Below, one piece after another: positions 32,298 to 34,003 of a stretch of DNA of 34,003 nucleotides (the first letter of the stretch is position 1; each line of letters begins with the position of its first letter). The DNA lies in the NCBI GenBank assembly GCA_947586825.1, contig CANPXU010000012.1, forward strand, positions 1 to 34,003, read 5' to 3'. The notes under the pieces are model-generated. The model saw only the letters and a list, made by a program, of their open reading frames with translations. It ran no database searches and was not told where the DNA came from. The position numbers and the translations under genes are program-made. This DNA is from an uncultured Bacilli bacterium. GTDB lineage: Bacteria; Bacillota_I; Bacilli_A; RF39; UBA660.

Positions 32298-32319
32298 CCT
32301 ATCATTTGATAGGTTTTTT
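32298..32319 (+). terminator. rplJL operon terminator
   Basis: 6-bp stem CCTATC/GATAGG (32298-32303 with 32308-32313), then six T. Confidence 0.8.
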
Positions 32320-32342
32320 AATTGTTAAAAGTATGTTATACT
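32314..32342 (+). promoter_or_regulatory. Promoter of the small membrane protein pair
   Basis: Extended -10 TGtTATACT (hexamer 32337-32342). The -35 position falls on the terminator T run. The predicted start is about 9 bases before the ATG. Confidence 0.55.
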
Positions 32343-32357
32343 TAATATGGTGATACT

Positions 32358-32657
32358 ATGGTTGATGAAAATAAATCTTCCAAAATAAAAAGAAGAATAA
32401 TTTGGGCAATAGCAATAATACTACTGGTTATTGTAGCATCTTGGTTTGGTTTAACATTATATAATTATTATCGTGTTAATACAGAAAAAAAACCAGTATT
32501 ATGCTTTGGCGATACGAAAGAGATTGAAGCTAATAATGAATATTCTCATACCTGTTATGGTATACTTTATAAATATAAAGAATACTATTCAACAAATAAT
32601 GATGCATTAACAGCTAGAGAATTTACATTATTTTTTAAGGAATTTGATCGTAAATAA
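32358..32657 (+). CDS. Small membrane protein of unknown function
   Basis: 99 residues: a basic N-terminal tail (KSSKIKRR), one membrane helix (about 13-35), then an outer part of about 60 residues with two cysteines (C49, C66) that could bond. No family recognised. GGTGAT lies directly before the ATG with a very short leader. It pairs with the next gene (18-base gap). It occupies the spot where rpoB-rpoC are usually found. Confidence 0.6.
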   Translation: MVDENKSSKIKRRIIWAIAIILLVIVASWFGLTLYNYYRVNTEKKPVLCFGDTKEIEANNEYSHTCYGILYKYKEYYSTNNDALTAREFTLFFKEFDRK

Positions 32658-32674
32658 CTATATGCGGAGGCAAA

Positions 32675-33046
32675 ATGAAATTACTTAATAATCACGGATG
32701 GGGAACTAAAGAGATGATACTACTAAGCTGTGGTTTATTATTAGTTCTTGTGTTTGTAGCTTTTTCAATATATAAACTTTATCATTCTATTGAGCCAGTG
32801 GCTCCTCAGTATGGTCTTTTAGAAAGAACTATTAAAAATGAAGCAGAAAGATATGCTTCAAGTAATGGTAATAAATCTGTAATTACTCTTAAAGAATTAA
32901 AAACATCAGGATATATTGATATTTTTACAGATATAAATGATAACCCATGTGATGGTTATGCTTTGCGACAAAATAATACATATACTGCGTATATTTCTTG
33001 TGAGTATTATCGTACAAATGGGTATGATGAAAAATATAATAATTAA
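32675..33046 (+). CDS. Pilin-like small membrane protein
   Basis: 123 residues. A helix at about 14-35 (EMILLSCGLLLVLVFVAFSIYKL) is preceded by GWGTKE. The outer part has two Cys (C92, C104) flanking GYALRQNNTYTAYIS. The order of a short N-terminus, a Glu before a long hydrophobic helix, and a small C-terminal domain with a disulfide is like type II pseudopilins. However, the usual Gly-Phe-Thr-Leu-Ile-Glu cleavage site is not clear, so this is only a resemblance. GGAGG lies just before the ATG. Probably co-transcribed with the preceding gene. Confidence 0.5.
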   Translation: MKLLNNHGWGTKEMILLSCGLLLVLVFVAFSIYKLYHSIEPVAPQYGLLERTIKNEAERYASSNGNKSVITLKELKTSGYIDIFTDINDNPCDGYALRQNNTYTAYISCEYYRTNGYDEKYNN

Positions 33047-33059
33047 TATTATAAAAATA

Positions 33060-33088
33060 TTGACATATGATTAAATAATTGCTATATT
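33060..33088 (+). promoter_or_regulatory. rpsL-rpsG promoter
   Basis: Perfect TTGACA (33060-33065), 17-base spacer, extended -10 TGcTATATT (hexamer 33083-33088). Confidence 0.85.
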
Positions 33089-33103
33089 AATAATGCGTTT
33101 TAT

Positions 33104-33172
33104 TTAGGTTCTATCTTAGATAGAGCCTAATTTAATGGATAGAATGAAACACCTGGTTATGTGTTAATGGAA
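33104..33172 (+). ncRNA. Structured 5' leader of rpsL-rpsG
   Basis: A 12-bp hairpin (33104-33115 with 33119-33130, loop TTA, one G-T pair) is followed by a smaller one AACAC/GTGTT (33148-33152 with 33161-33165, loop with CTGG). It begins about 9 bases after the predicted transcript start and ends at the ribosome site AAGGAGG. Probably regulatory, by a ribosomal protein, but I cannot name a known leader class. Confidence 0.5.
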
Positions 33173-33184
33173 GGAGGAAAACAA

Positions 33185-33595
33185 ATGCCAACAATAAACC
33201 AATTAGTAAATAAGAAAAGAGGCAAAAAAACTAGAAAGAGTAAAAGTCCAGTTTTAAATGTCGGCTTTAACACTATTGAAAGAAAACAAACTAATGATAA
33301 AAGTCCACAAAAGAGAGGTGTATGTACTCGTGTAGGTACTAAAACCCCTAAAAAACCGAACTCAGCTTTAAGAAAATATGCCCGTGTTAGATTATCTAAT
33401 GGTAAAGAAATCGATGCTTACATTCCTGGAGAAGGACACAACTTACAAGAGCACAGCGTTGTTCTAGTTCGTGGTGGTCGTGTTAAGGATCTAATCGGTG
33501 TACGTTATCATATTGTTCGTGGTACTCTTGATACTCATGGAGTTGAGGACCGTAAACAAGGAAGAAGTAAATATGGCGCTAAAAAGCCTAAATAA
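33185..33595 (+). CDS. rpsL: 30S ribosomal protein S12
   Basis: 136 residues from ATG 33185 (GGAAGGAGG upstream). The S12 core is complete: [18 protein letters not shown], the HNLQEHSVV segment and GGRVKD. It lines the decoding centre and is the streptomycin target. One striking change: the near-universal KDLPGVRYH reads KDLIGVRYH here (I104, ATC 33494-33496), the position of E. coli Pro90. The Lys positions linked to streptomycin resistance are wild type. It leads the str-type pair with rpsG. Confidence 0.97.
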   Translation: MPTINQLVNKKRGKKTRKSKSPVLNVGFNTIERKQTNDKSPQKRGVCTRVGTKTPKKPNSALRKYARVRLSNGKEIDAYIPGEGHNLQEHSVVLVRGGRVKDLIGVRYHIVRGTLDTHGVEDRKQGRSKYGAKKPK

Positions 33596-33620
33596 AAATT
33601 ATAAGTAAGGAGGAAGAAAA

Positions 33621-34003
33621 ATGCGTAAAAGAAGAGCAATAAAAAGAGATGTACTTCCAGATCCTATATATAACTCTAAAGTTGTTACAAGATTAATCAA
33701 CACAATCATGGTTGATGGTAAAAAGGGTACAGCTCAAACTATTTTATATGATGCTTTCAAAATGATTGAAAAACAAACAGGCAGACCTGCTATGGATGTT
33801 TACAATGAAGCGTTAGAAAACATTAAACCTGCACTTGAAGTTAAATCTCGTCGTGTAGGTGGATCAAACTATCAAGTTCCAATTGAAGTTTCTGATGAAA
33901 GATCACAAGCTTTAGCACTTCGTTGGCTTGTAAATTATGCAAAATTAAGAAATGGAAAGGGTATGGCTATTAATTTAGCTAATGAGATTATGGATGCTGC
34001 TAA
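33621..34003 (+). CDS. rpsG: 30S ribosomal protein S7 (3' truncated by window edge)
   Basis: ATG 33621 with GTAAGGAGGAAG upstream, 25 bases after rpsL. The first 127 codons are visible and the window ends before the stop. S7 features: [15 protein letters not shown], the [13 protein letters not shown] segment and [18 protein letters not shown], then [11 protein letters not shown]7 binds 16S rRNA in the head and starts its assembly. fusA and tuf are expected downstream but are outside the window. Confidence 0.96.
   Translation, partial: MRKRRAIKRDVLPDPIYNSKVVTRLINTIMVDGKKGTAQTILYDAFKMIEKQTGRPAMDVYNEALENIKPALEVKSRRVGGSNYQVPIEVSDERSQALALRWLVNYAKLRNGKGMAINLANEIMDAA

Noticed and set aside
33161-33184. 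Upstream ATG for rpsL
   Set aside because: It falls in the ribosome site region; the S12 N-terminus MPTINQLV starts at 33185.

Overview
The window is AT-rich bacterial chromosome from a low-GC Firmicute. The gene set suggests an uncultured, mostly gut-associated Bacilli lineage near the Mollicutes/Erysipelotrichia (RF39-like). That placement is inference. The supporting signs are Firmicute gene orders (rpsF-ssb-rpsR; rplI-dnaB), a T-box leader before pheST, S6:S18-, L1- and L10-type ribosomal leaders, WalJ-RlmH, YitT, and a clear spore-coat protein GerQ. UGA is used as a stop (for example at the ends of the WalJ-like and MFS genes), so this is not the mycoplasma code. I see no mobile elements, tRNAs, rRNAs or CRISPR arrays.

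Layout. 1-3147: a left-truncated HipA-like gene, an orphan P-loop protein, TspO and a transglutaminase-fold-like protein. 3249-4388: the rpsF-ssb-rpsR operon with its leader and terminator. 4382-10809: a tightly packed run rplI-dnaB-M23 peptidase-walJ-rlmH-MFS-ung. 10782-13546: LemA-like protein, MurJ/SpoVB-type flippase and a glyoxalase-II-like hydrolase. 13510-15100: GerQ, YitT and a small membrane protein. 15124-17997: ftsE-ftsX plus a coiled-coil M23 peptidase, a divisome-coupled wall-hydrolase module. 18009-21820: a lipoprotein, then a 691-aa Asp/Asn/Cys repeat surface protein, a SipW-type signal peptidase and a DUF1292-like protein. 21799-28612: amino-acid/dicarboxylate symporter, rubrerythrin, T-box-pheS-pheT, a TetR regulator and a membrane-anchored thioredoxin-like protein. 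28611-29711: an Ig-like membrane protein. 29767-34003: rplK-rplA, rplJ-rplL, two small membrane proteins, then rpsL-rpsG (cut by the right edge).

The most interesting region is 18729-21806. A large anchored protein carries about fifteen DxDxDG-type repeats interleaved with Asn-Cys-Asp units and ends in a TasA/camelysin-like domain. It sits directly upstream of a Ser-His (SipW-class) signal peptidase, which suggests an undescribed calcium-dependent surface fibre or matrix. The ribosomal region is also unusual. L11 has an acidic tail of about 63 residues, S12 has Ile at the otherwise conserved Pro next to the decoding-centre loop, and secE-nusG and rpoBC are missing from their usual places, with small membrane proteins between rplL and rpsL.

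Most promoters have a TGn extended -10 element, and one lipoprotein gene appears to be transcribed without a leader. All assignments come from reading sequence and recalled family motifs; no database search was run.
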